Shown one piece after another: positions 48,217 through 58,390 of a DNA stretch of 64,000 nucleotides. A program made the translations under genes and the position numbers. How positions within the stretch are numbered: the stretch's first letter is position 1; every line of letters begins with the position of its first letter. The notes below the pieces were generated by a model. That model was not told where the DNA came from. It did no database searches and saw only the letters and a list, made by a program, of their open reading frames with translations. Source of the stretch: Sesamum alatum (taxonomy: Eukaryota; Streptophyta; Magnoliopsida; Lamiales; Pedaliaceae); the NCBI GenBank assembly GCA_034509735.1, contig JACGWO010000010.1, positions 124,001 through 188,000 of the forward strand, in the 5' to 3' direction.

Positions 48217-49599
48217 TTCATCAGGTTCCAACTGTTCAAAAATTCCATCAGCCAACAAAAAGCAGAAAAATTCCAAAAAAAAAAAAAAATCATTTAAAGT
48301 GACCAAACACTAAACTACTTTGTTAATTGCTATTGCCATAATTTGATATGAACGGCGCCACCACCACTACCCACTTTCCTATGATTGCTTCTGCGCATGT
48401 TTGGTTGTCTAAACATAGGAATGCCAACTTCTGTGTATAGAGTCCACTATTATTACCACATAGGATAGGAGTATATAATAATGGTAATCTACCTAAGTGG
48501 GAAAATATTGATTGACTTTTTCCTTTTTCTTGTTTGTTTTCGTGTTATCATTACATTTGTTGGTTTGGTGCTCAACCTTTTCCTCCTCCTCCTCCCCAAT
48601 CCCCATCTTTCTTCAATAATGTCCCTTATTTTCCTTTACAATTTTCATTTCATTTTCAGACTGTCGTTAAACAACATAAACATGATCTCATTAATAAATA
48701 GTTACATTTGATCGTTTTTCATAAATTATACATCAATCACACGATAAGTGTATTAGATGTGGTCAAATTCAAAATTCTTGAATATGGTGTTACGACCAAA
48801 GGCAACCACACCTAATCCACAGGTCAATATTATGATGCGAGATTCACGATGTCATTCTAATTTTTTACCACATCAAAGACAATGCCACGTTTCGTGCTAC
48901 TACTAACACGGTGATCTAATGATATAATCACTATTTTTTGACTTACTATCTTAAATATTACGAAGGATGTAAATTTTGCTTCTTTATTTCGACGAGGTGA
49001 ATATGAATCACCTATAAAACCACTCCCTCTAGCAACTTTCAGACTATCGCTACAGACGGTTCAATGCAAAAATCAAAACGTACAATACTTTGCTATAGCA
49101 GATTATCCCATGCAATGACAGTTGCGTTAGTTAATGGTAACTTCCGATTCTGATTTCTCTTCAATTTTTTGAATTCTTCTTTCCCATGCAAGGTTGAGGC
49201 TTCACCAAGTGCGAGCAATTCAGCTTCTTCGACCGTCTTTGTTCCTAAGCACAACTGACCATTCTCGTCTCTTAAAGAGGCATCCTATTATTAAATTTAT
49301 TGTCATGTTATTGGTCATTTTTCTTTATTTATATATCAATCTTAGTGTATTAGTACTATACTTATTTTGTAATTAATTCAAATCTGATTAAATTCGATCT
49401 GAATTAAAATTCCCTGAATTTTAGATTATGAAACTTCTATCCATGTTGAATTTCACCATCTTTTTGTTTGGTTTCGTTCCATGTCATATTCTTCCATTAT
49501 AGTTAAGGTTTATTTTTTAATATATTGGTCTGACTAAATTGATCGAAATTAAACAGTGTATCAACGACCATTAATGAAATGAGTATTTTATTACTTTTT
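48217..49599. other. Intergenic DNA downstream of DUF1685
   Basis: Mostly AT-rich. A poorly preserved relative of the 32185 fold-back MITE lies at about 49301-49425. No gene is recognised. Confidence 0.4.
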
Positions 49600-50139
49600 G
49601 GGTTAATTACACTTTTTTTCCCTTAGGTTTGATATAATTACACGTGGCCTTCATATAATTTATAAAATTACATTTAGTGTGCATGAGGTGTGCTTCTGAC
49701 TAACAAATAGGTCCTTTCGTTATTCAAAATTTACCGAATTTATTGATATTAGTAAAAAACAGAATGAAAATCGTCATTTACCATATTAACTTATTACTAA
49801 GTTATTGTAGATCAAACAAATATTTTTATTGTCAAACTACTCTTATACATCTTTACACATTAATGCATGTGAAGATTATATCTTCATCGTTATAAGGGTA
49901 GTTTAATCAGAAAAAAAAATTGTTTGATCTATAAGCCAGTAATAAGTCAATTAAGAGCAAATATCGATTTTTTTTTTTTTTTTTTGTTAATATGAAAAAG
50001 AATTGGTGAATTTTGACCAACAAATGAACTTATTTATGGGATGTAAGTAAACCTTAGGGGTACGAAATATAATTTTTTAAATTATATAAAATTTATATCT
50101 AATTGCACCAAATCTTATGAGAGAGTCTGTAATAATTCC
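49600..50139. mobile_element. MITE, family 2, with perfect 9-bp target duplication
   Basis: The element starts GGGTTAATTACACTTTTTTT and ends GAGAGTCTGTAATAATTCC. It is flanked by TTACTTTTT (49591-49599) and TTACTTTTT (50140-50148). It is 540 bp with long imperfect inverted repeats and no coding sequence. Only 41 bp separate the end of its right duplication region from the next element's start. Confidence 0.88.
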
Positions 50140-50189
50140 TTACTTTTTCTTTTTAGATTGAGATAGCTAGTGTCTGAACTTAAAATAAA

Positions 50190-50614
50190 GGGTAAATTAC
50201 ATCTACCTCTCTCGAGGTTTGGCATAATTACAAATACCCCATCGTTGTTTGAAAAATTACAAATACCCCCCTGAGGTTTGTAATCGTCTAACAAATAACT
50301 CATTTTCACCCATTTTTATGGGTAAACTGACAAAAATGCCCTTATACGCTGAATTATTTTTTATTTAATTCTTAAAATTTTTTGGACTACAATGTATAGG
50401 GAGAGGTTTATTAAGATTTTTACATAGAGGAGGAATAATGCAATTTGACTCGAGTGATTTTTCTACAATTTTAATAAAAAATTTAAAGACAAAATGGTCA
50501 ATTTCAGGCCTTGAGTTAAAAATTACAAACTTCATGGGGTATTTGTAATTTTTTAAATAATGAGGGAATATTTATAATTATGTCAAATTTTAGGAAGGTA
50601 GATGTAATTTACCC
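50190..50614. mobile_element. Mutator-type MITE, family 1, with perfect 9-bp target duplication
   Basis: The best-preserved family-1 copy, 425 bp. It starts GGGTAAATTACATCTACCTC and ends GGTAGATGTAATTTACCC, which are near-perfect inverted repeats. It is flanked by TAAAATAAA at 50181-50189 and 50615-50623. The inverted repeats continue with AAAAATTACAAATACCCC on the left and the matching GGGGTATTTGTAATTTTT on the right. Confidence 0.92.
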
Positions 50615-50639
50615 TAAAATAAATAAAATTAGAAAAAGA

Positions 50640-50873
50640 GACAGTACCTCGTGGTCGCAAATGATGCCAAAGATAATGATTAAATAGTGCCAAGTCCTTG
50701 TGGGCCAAAAATTTGGACCCGGCCCACTGTTGATTCCATATAGTGTCAGATCTATTACCACCAACATAGAATGGGCCCATCCCCGACAGCATCACATCTG
50801 TTTGGACAAAAAGGTAATTGGGTAATAAATGCAGCCGCTGTTGAAGCACATGCTTTCTTATTAGCAAATCCAT
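50640..50873 (-). other. Unrecognised open frame, GC-richer than its surroundings
   Basis: A minus-strand frame of about 90 codons starts MDLLIRKHVLQQRLHLLPNY and includes WNQQWAGSKFLAHKDLALFN. No family is recognised. The DNA contains GTGGGCC and ATGGGCCC motifs. It may be a decayed gene fragment or chance. Confidence 0.2.
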
Positions 50874-51233
50874 GAAATCTGGACCAACTTATTTTTCAAT
50901 CGGACGGTACAAAATTCGTCCAAGGCCACTCCTGTGATGGTTGGCACGTCATGTGAAAGATCTTCAATTACATTTTTGACTATATATTTAGTAGCAAATC
51001 AACGTCCAATTCATATGCATCTCATTTTAAACTATGAATTAATTTTAATTATATTTTTCAATTTCTCAACATGTCATCGTACGTTGGTGAAACATTAAAG
51101 TGTAATGAAAAATTCGTACAGGACAGATTATGTCTATGTGTGCCGATATATTACAACTTGGCTCTCTCCACGTTTAGTTTTATTGAAGATTTAATTTAAT
51201 TATCATTCGAATATATGTATATATATATATATA

Positions 51234-51478
51234 CTATTTGTCGTGACACGTTGTTTCTGTGTGTATATAATAAATAATTTTTACACTTTAAAATATATTA
51301 TAAATAAGAGTAAAATATATAAACTAACATATCACATTGAAAAAAGAAAGAAAGAAAGAAAAAATTAATTTATCAATTAATATAAAATTTAAAAAGTTGA
51401 ATAAAATAGTTATAATACCAGTTGAAGTTATTTTTGGCTGCGGCGGTATCATTAACCGATATTTGTGAGTAAAAAATA

Positions 51479-51515
<37 letters not shown>
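51234..51515 (-). mobile_element. Helitron-like short element, copy 1
   Basis: It shares with copies 2 and 3 a minus-strand 3' part (CACAGAAACAACGTGTCACGAC, then AAATAG|T) and an interior with TTTATAATATATTTTAAAGT. The 5' end is obscured by a (TA)n tract at 51481-51514. Confidence 0.5.
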
Positions 51516-51518
<3 letters not shown>

Positions 51519-51660
51519 ACATCGTTTGGTTGGGAGACGTATTGAATCTTGTCGTAATTGCATGTTGCATAATTCAAACTGAAATCTGGAATTTCCAGAC
51601 TCTTTCTGACAAGAAATTCAAATTTTCACACCAAAGAGTAAAGCTACTTTTTATTAAAGA

Positions 51661-51940
51661 TTAGTCATCATGATACGTCGTTTTTGTGTTCATATATTAA
51701 ATAATTTTTTATATTTTAAAATATATTATAAATAAGAGTAGAATGTATAAACTAACACATCACGTTAAAAAAAAGGAAAGAAAAAAAACTAACTTATTAA
51801 TTAATAAAATTTGGAAAGTTGAACAAGTTGTTATCATATCAGTTGAGGGTTATTTTTGACATTACAAAAATGTGGTACGACTATATTAGTAACCATCATT
51901 TATGAATAAAATCAAATTTTCTTTTATATAATAGTATAGA
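51661..51940 (-). mobile_element. Helitron-like short element, copy 2 (intact ends)
   Basis: On the minus strand the element starts A|TCTATACTATTATATAAAAG and ends CATGATGACTAA|T. This gives A|TC and CTRR|T boundaries as expected for a Helitron, which makes no target duplication. It is 280 bp and non-coding. Interior sequence aligns with copies at 51234 and 52297 and its 5' terminus resembles the one at 36882. Confidence 0.6.
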
Positions 51941-52296
51941 TTAATTACTTTTCCCTCACGAGACCGCGAAGTATAGCATTATCCAGTCAATTAATTTGCT
52001 TTACTAAATGGAAGTAACAAACAGTTTAAATTACTAGATAATTTATAGTTGCTTTGGTGTTGATGCAGTTTGCGTCTTGATCAGTGCCTGGTGCGTGAGT
52101 TATTGTCCGCTCTGTTTTTGTATGAGCTCGCGATTTTGATCAGGAAAGGTATTTTGTTAGGAAAAGGAAGTCTTGGAACTTATAAATCCCCATGTAGATG
52201 AATAACTTCATCATTACGAGGTTTACTTGTGGGATTGTGGTGACAAACTTATTCTTTAAGTAATAATTATAATTCGAATGGTTCACTTTTGAATAA

Positions 52297-52505
52297 CTAC
52301 AAGTCGTGGCACACCGTCTCTATGTGTATATAATAAATAATCTCTTATGATTTAAAATATATAAACTAACATAATACATTAGAAATATATAAAAGAAAAA
52401 AAAATTAACTAAGGGGTATTATCAGCACAACAAAGTTAGTATCACGGTATCGCACATCACCATTTGTAGGTAAAACATACCTTTCTTTTTATATTATTAT
52501 AACTA
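52297..52505 (-). mobile_element. Helitron-like short element, copy 3
   Basis: The minus-strand 3' end reads GGTGTGCCACGACTTGTAG|T. The 5' end (about 52505) reads TAGTTATAATAATATAAAAA, a mutated form of the copy-2 terminus. The interior shares ATAATAAATAAT and AAAATATATAAACTAACATA with copy 1. Confidence 0.5.
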
Positions 52506-53288
52506 ATAATTATGGTTTAAAACATACATTTTATGCTAGTACAGAACTCTTATGACAGAGTCCAACAAAATTACTATATTGGTTTTCCCTTTTACAACTT
52601 TATTCTTATACAAAAGAAAAAGGGTAAATAACCTCGAAACTTTTTGAGTTTACGTCTAAATTACATCAATACCTCCTTAAGTGAGAAAAATTACACAAAC
52701 ACCCTCATGAATTATATTACATACGTCGCGACCTCCTCAGATGTACTTATAATTTTACTAAGAGAAGAAAATATTCGTGTAATTAAACTTAATATCACGG
52801 GTGTTAAATGAAATTTATCCAATAAGAAAAATATCTCGGGTGACTCAATATTATTTCTCTCTCTCATAAATGATTCTTAGTTTGATTTATTTGAAAGAAA
52901 GAGGTGCAGCGTCTGTCTTTTGAATAATTATACATACGCTTATTAGAAATGTAAGCATCATTTACACAAATCAACCATATCTTTTAAAAAATTATACTTA
53001 CATTCTTCAAAAGGTACGACATTATTTCACAAACTACTCTTATTTTTTGACTATCAAAGGTGGTTTCTATAATTATACAAAAGGCATAGATGATTTGTGT
53101 AAATAGACTATAGGTCAAGAGTGTAAATGTAATTATCCCTTTTTTCTTTTAAGAAATTTTAAATATTAATTAGCATTATTGACAACATAGTACTTTATGT
53201 TGATGTATAACCAATATTAGTTTTCTACTAATGAATAAGTGTGAGGAGTTGTGTAGCTTTAACCAGGATTACTTTTTCTTAACATTAT
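52506..53288. other. Intergenic DNA with eroded MITE-like stretches
   Basis: The segments 52620-52830 and 52940-53140 have GGGTAAATAACC and ATTTGTGTAAATAGAC style ends resembling other MITEs in the window, but no pair of ends with a target duplication could be fixed. No gene. Confidence 0.4.
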
Positions 53289-53680
53289 GGGTAAGTTACA
53301 AAGATTTGACATAATTACATGTATATATGTTGTTTAAGAAATTAAACAGATTTTAACCGTCATTCAATAACTAGTTGATTTCGTTAGTTTTCGTTAGGTT
53401 TTTATCCATTTTTTATGGTGAATTATTATCTTACTCCTTTTTAAAATGATTTTTTTTTATGGGGCAGTGGACGATTATTCAAACCTTTCCATCAATCTCG
53501 TCCCAATTTTTTTATAATTTTTATTTTAAAAAAATAAAGCAAAGACAAAGTTGATGATTCAAGACATCCTTCCAAGAATTACATAATTTCTTTAAATATC
53601 TAGGGGTATTAGTAATTTCTCAAATAATAAGGAATGTTCATAATTATGTCAAATTTTAAGAAAGCTTGTTTATGCTAACT
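53289..53680. mobile_element. Family-1-like MITE, strongly eroded
   Basis: The left end GGGTAAGTTACAAAGATTTG and the right arm ATAATTATGTCAAATTTTAA match family-1 arms. The extreme right end and target duplication are not recognisable. Confidence 0.5.
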
Positions 53681-53821
53681 TTAAAATATGAAATGATTTT
53701 TATACATGTTCTGCATATTTTTACAATACGTGTCATAAATTTATTTAATTTGTATATTGTCTGCATATTTTACCACTCTTTCAAAAAGATTTCCTAACAG
53801 TTTCCTCCGCCTTTAAATTTT

Positions 53822-54236
53822 GGGTAAATTATAGTTAGGTCCCTTGAGCTTTGACATAATTATAAATACTCTTTCGTTGTTTGATAAATTATAAATACCC
53901 CCTGAGATTTGTAATTTTTAACCAAAGGCCTAAAATTGACCATTTTGCCCTTAAATTTTTACTTAGAATTGTAGAAAACTCAACCGAAACAAATTGCATT
54001 ATTGCTCCTCTGTGTAAAAACTTAAGAACTCCTCTCTATGATTGTAGTTCCAAAAAATTCAAAAAAAAATAATAAAAATGATTCAGTTTTCATAAGGATA
54101 TTTTGGTCAGTTCACCTATAAAAATGGGTTATTTATTAGACGGTTACAAATCTCAATGGGATATTTATAATTTTTTAAACAACAAGAAATATTTATAATT
54201 ATACTAAATTTCAAGAAAAATAACTGTAATTTACCC
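53822..54236. mobile_element. Mutator-type MITE, family 1, with perfect 9-bp target duplication
   Basis: It starts GGGTAAATTATAGTTAGGTC and ends AATAACTGTAATTTACCC. It is flanked by TTAAATTTT (53813-53821 and 54237-54245). It is 415 bp, inverted relative to the 50190 copy: the core motif ATTATTGCTCCTCTGTGTAA is read here on the plus strand, as in the 44448 copy. Confidence 0.9.
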
Positions 54237-54685
54237 TTAAATTTTTTAAACAGAAATGACAACTATTTTCTACTAAACTACCCGACAAACGAACTGATTG
54301 AGGGACCTTTTCAAAGTCATAAAAGTAGCAACTTTGCCATACACAAACAACATACGAGCGACCGAAAGTCGCACGCAGTTTGCCTTTAAAGTACATTATA
54401 ACTAACGACTTTCTCATACTATGTATTCTTTTAGTATTTCATTCACCAAGTTATCAGAAAATTATGTCTAAAATTTCCTCTATGATCCTTTAATAATTAC
54501 ATTTAAAGAAATATTATTATTTTTTAATTATTTTTGATTATCAGGGATAAAAATAAATTATAATTATAAATACTAATTAACTATAATTGTACAACGAATC
54601 TTAATTGTTATTTTTTACAAATGAAGTCAAAACATTAGTCGTAACTAAAATACAACTAAAATATTTTGAATACAACTAAAAATAT

Positions 54686-55764
54686 GGGTAAAATTCATTC
54701 TAGCCCCCGACATTTTATTTCAATTTCAAAATAATCTCATTAGAAATAAATTAATATTACCTACATTTTTAATGACTATGGCTAAAAACCGTGGCAAATT
54801 ACTATTATTAATTACGATTAAATAAAAATCGATGTAAAAACTAACGTTTCCACCATAAAAAAACTTATTTGTCACGGCTTTTAGCCGTGGTAAAAACATT
54901 CGCCACCCTCGCAAAAACCACGGCCGACAACCGTTATGTGGCCGTGGTCAATGACTATTTGCTACGATTATTTAGTATTAACCATGATTAAATAACATAT
55001 TTTTTGTAGTATTTTTATCTTTTTGACTTATGTTAAATTAGTCCCTCTCGAGTGATTTTCACATGTTACCCTTATAAAACAATTTCTCTTCCATAGAAAA
55101 TCATTATAGGTCCCCCCCCCCCCCGGCGCACTTTTTATTTTTAATTGCAGTTTGGCCCAGCAATGAACTTCAAAAGATATATCTTTTTAATTGAAAAATT
55201 TATTATTGGACGATTATTTAGATAGTAACCTGATCGGTAATAAATTAACATAATTGTTTTAAATTTAATAATTTGCTTGAATTTTTCAAATAAAAAAATA
55301 TTTGAATATATAAGTCGAAATAAAAAATAGAGCAAAATTATTTGAACAAAAAACTTCTAAAATGAATAAGAAAATAAACGTGTCAACTAAAATAAGTTGA
55401 AAAATGGGTATAAAAACCCTTATTTATTCAAGGGGTTTTTTTTTTTTTTTTTAACTTGAAAAGCACGAGAAGTTCATTATATTTACAGAAGTTATATTTA
55501 TATATAATTGATCAAGTTATTACCAATTGAATATATTTTCACGTAAAATGAATTTTTTTTTTCTAAATTTACTTGCAAGGAGTCAAATTGCTATTGAAAA
55601 TGAAATTTGAGGAACTAAAACAACTTTCTGCAAAAGAGAAAAAATTCTACAAAGGTCATACGAGGAATCACCAATCGGAGAGATTAATTCGAAGTGGATC
55701 AAAAAGACATAAATTATCTTAAAATTGAAATTGAATGTCGGGAACTAAAAATGAATTTTACCCC
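54686..55764. mobile_element. Outer TIR element carrying a nested CACTA-like insertion
   Basis: The left arm GGGTAAAATTCATTCTAGCC, then CCGACATTTTATTTCAATTT, is the inverted repeat of the right arm TGAAATTGAATGTCGGGAAC, then AATGAATTTTACCCC. Flanks TAAAAATAT (54677-54685) and TAAACATAT (55765-55773) match at 8 of 9 positions. The left arm is interrupted at about 54738-55011 and then resumes with TATCTTTTTGACTTA. That resumption matches the reverse complement of the right arm. A C13 run lies at 55112-55124. Confidence 0.75.
54738..55011. mobile_element. CACTA-like element nested in the 54686-55764 element
   Basis: It closely resembles the 27739-28047 element: CTACATTTTTAATGACTATG near the left end, GTCACGGCTTTTAGCCGTGG in the interior, AAAAACCACGGCCGACAACC, and the right end ATTTTTTGTAGTA. 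The first bases (CATTAGAAA) are a degraded CACTAGAAA. The 3-bp duplication is not legible. Confidence 0.65.
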
Positions 55765-56602
55765 TAAACATATAGCAAATGTCGATTACCCATAATCAAG
55801 CTATAGTTATTTATAATGTAAGAAAATAAATTTTAATAATTTTGTTTAGCGCAAGTTTAGTAAGCATTTCTCCATAATCTTCTTATCGCTACATTCGATA
55901 CTTTGTCCACTAAACATATAAATAATTGACATGTATTTTATTCTTTAACGTTAAAAAGTATGCGCCAATTATCCATATATCACTGCACCAAAACAATGAT
56001 GTAGCACTTATTTTATCATTTGTTCACTAAGATCTAAATTGAAAATAATTTATTGGATGTGACTGACCTGCACATGTTGTTTCACTGTTCATATGAATTT
56101 GGTCAAGAAGAAGAATTCACACTGCTGTTTCGAAAATTTTAAAGTTATTTCCACCTTAGATACGTCAAAATTTCCATTTGATTGCAGCACAACTTCTTGT
56201 TAGTTTCACATTTGGCGGGTCAAACGTATTTAAGTCTTTATTACCGCAGAGGAAACTGACAGAGATAGCGTCTGTTGATGTTTGGTCATACGTAGAAACT
56301 TGTACAGATTCAACGTTAGCCCATCAATTTCTGGATATTTTTGTCCCACCTTCAACTTTAAATACGTAGCGCATACCGACTGCAATCATCTAGATAAAGT
56401 GGACTAATAATGCTATTATTATTTTTTATTTCTATATACTTAAGGGGTAATTAATAATTTTATTATTACATTAAAGTTTCAATAAATAATCAATTAGAAA
56501 AATAAAAGCCAACAAATTAGAATTAAAACAACGTTATATATATATATATATTTGAGATTTATATATAGATATATTGAAGACACATATTTGCACGTATTAC
56601 TA
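55765..56602. other. Intergenic DNA without recognised features
   Basis: AT-rich sequence with a (TA)n tract at about 56536-56550. The open frame at 56178-56369 has no family signature. Confidence 0.4.
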
Positions 56603-57135
56603 CAAAATAATCGATTATTACCTACATTATAAATCAACATGACATAAAAATCACAATAAATTAATACTATCTATTACAATCAGACAAAATCGATGTGAAA
56701 ATTTAAATGCTGGCACGGTTAATCAACAGAAAAAATACAAACAACCCCCCGTATATTGCAAATAAGCAAATTACCCCTTTAGGAAAAGTAAAATAGTAAT
56801 TAACCTCCCTGTGAGGTAAATTGCTCCAATAGACAGGGAGGTAAATTATGCAATTTTAAATAATACAGGTAGGTAAATTTCTATTTTTTTTCATAGAGAG
56901 GTAAATTTCATTTGTAATATCACAGGGAGGTAAACTATTAAACCCGTTAATCTTCGCTATGGCTTTTCTTATGATCAAAATATTTGCCACAGTTTTTAGT
57001 TGTACCAAATGTTTTGACCTCGCCTGTAAAAATAATGGTTAACATCAGTTGCGCAGTCGTGGTGAATTAGCATACGCTACAATTTTTTACTTTTAACCAT
57101 GGTAATTAGTCATAGTAAAAAATCATATTTCGCCT
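56603..57135. mobile_element. Eroded CACTA-like element with a nested insertion
   Basis: The left side (TACTACAAAATAATCGATTA, TTACCTACATTATAAATC) and the right side (CTTTTAACCATGGTAATTAG, AAAATCATATTTCGCC) match the CACTA-like family. Between them, at about 56725-56943, an unrelated TIR element interrupts the sequence. Confidence 0.5.
56725..56943. mobile_element. TIR element nested in the CACTA-like copy
   Basis: It is rich in the repeated phrase AGGGAGGTAAATTA/ACCTCCCTGTGAGGTAAATT in both orientations. Flanks CGGTTAATC (56716-56724) and CCGTTAATC (56944-56952) match at 8 of 9 positions, and the host sequence GGTTAATC continues as CTTCGC on the far side. Mutator-like by its apparent 9-bp duplication. 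Confidence 0.5.
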
Positions 57136-58051
57136 AACATGTGATGTGACTCGAACTCAAGACATTAAATGCTTAATAGTTCTAACATGAGAGGATGGTC
57201 ATTCAAGTGTGGAAAGAATTATAAATGACTTCGTATTAAATTGACTTAAAATTTATTATCATACCACAAAATATAATTCAAAATGGGAGTTTGAAGATTT
57301 TTAAGTACTTTACAAACAAATAAAAAGAATTTATTAGCGTGTAAATGAAGTTCTTACTTTTAAATTCATCAATCCAAAAACTAGCTAGATTTTTACTCAA
57401 AATCCCTTGGCTCATAAGATCTTTTTTATTTTTATATTTTCTTAATTTTATATATTATGTTATCAATATAAGAGTGATGATCCATATTTTTTTCTTGGAC
57501 TGGATTGCCCGAGAGATCAAAAATCCTTGTGAGTATTGATTTATCGATTGAATGGTGTAGCTTGTCGTTACATGTCATTTTGATGTGGCTGATCCAAGTA
57601 CAAAATTAAGATAATTTATTCGACATACATCCATCAAATATGAGATTTTTACTACTTTCTCTAGTATTGTTTACCTACTTACAATCTTATTGATTTAAGT
57701 ATCGAAATAATCATGCGGGTATGAAACTCAAATATGTAACCTCAAACACTGACTCCAAAATTTTTATCACAAAAAACGATCTATTAATTTTAATTTTGGT
57801 ACATGAGTAGTATATTTTATAACATATTGTATTTTTTAGATAAAAGTGAAATATAAATATTGGACAATGAAATTCTTTTGTATAATAATTATAGTTGATA
57901 GAATATACAAAAGATGTTAAGTAATAAATAAGAATAATATTTAAAAGTGTGTCTGTTTTTGGGAAAGCCAAGAAATAAGAAAAATTGAAAAAATTATTCC
58001 CCTTCTAAGCACATGCAAACCAGACCAATTAAAACTACTTTGTGTATTGTG
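57136..58051. other. Intergenic DNA without recognised features
   Basis: AT-rich. Short open frames (57345-57539, 57711-57971) have no recognisable product. Confidence 0.4.
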
Positions 58052-58059
58052 TGTTGAGA

Positions 58060-58092
<33 letters not shown>

Positions 58093-58132
58093 ACCTTAAT
58101 CTGGCGCCTTAGACCAACTCGGCCATCTCAAC
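58052..58132 (-). tRNA. tRNA-Leu (anticodon AAG)
   Basis: An 81-nt class II tRNA read on the minus strand. The 7-bp acceptor stem GTTGAGA/TCTCAAC is perfect and followed by discriminator A. The D arm contains GGCCGAGTTGGTCTAAGGC. The anticodon stem CCAGA/TCTGG encloses the loop TTAAGGT, so the anticodon is AAG (reads CUU/CUC). A long variable arm (TCCGAAAGGGCG) is typical of leucine tRNAs. The T arm is GTGGG-TTCAAAT-CCCAC, so the B box GGTTCAAATCC is intact. No intron. A TTTT terminator lies about 15 nt downstream on the minus strand. CCA is not encoded, as normal for nuclear genes. Confidence 0.95.
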
Positions 58133-58199
58133 TTACACATCAAAACACCTTTACGTTTCCTACTTGTCCCTTTCTAATTTTGCTTTCATTATTTTAGCA

Positions 58200-58390
58200 T
58201 TCACCAAATATAGTCCCATAAATTATTAAAAAAAAATTATAATTTTAACCTCAATCACAAAGTTTATTAAAAATTTAACGGAACGCACGCAAATTACGTG
58301 CTCCCTTCGTTAAATATTTAATGGGATTTATAGTTGAGACTAAAATTATAAATTTTTATGCCTTATAAAACCAAATTTAGTGGGTGTTAA
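58200..58390. mobile_element. Short inverted-repeat MITE near the tRNA gene
   Basis: The left arm (CAAATATAGTCCCATAAATT, then TTATAATTTTAACCTCAATC) and the right arm (GTTGAGACTAAAATTATAAA, then ATAAAACCAAATTTA) are imperfect inverted repeats. The centre is TTTAACGGAACGCACGCAAA. A similar centre (AATTTAACGGAGAATGCCG) occurs at about 43735-43755. Confidence 0.5.

Noticed and set aside
51481..51514. (TA)n tract as a transposon terminus
   Set aside because: It obscures the 5' end of Helitron-like copy 1 but is a simple repeat by itself and occurs at several unrelated places.
58021..58160. Organelle-derived tRNA insertion
   Set aside because: The tRNA-Leu(AAG) anticodon does not fit plastid leucine tRNAs (CAA, UAA, UAG) and flanks are ordinary AT-rich nuclear DNA with a TTTT terminator.
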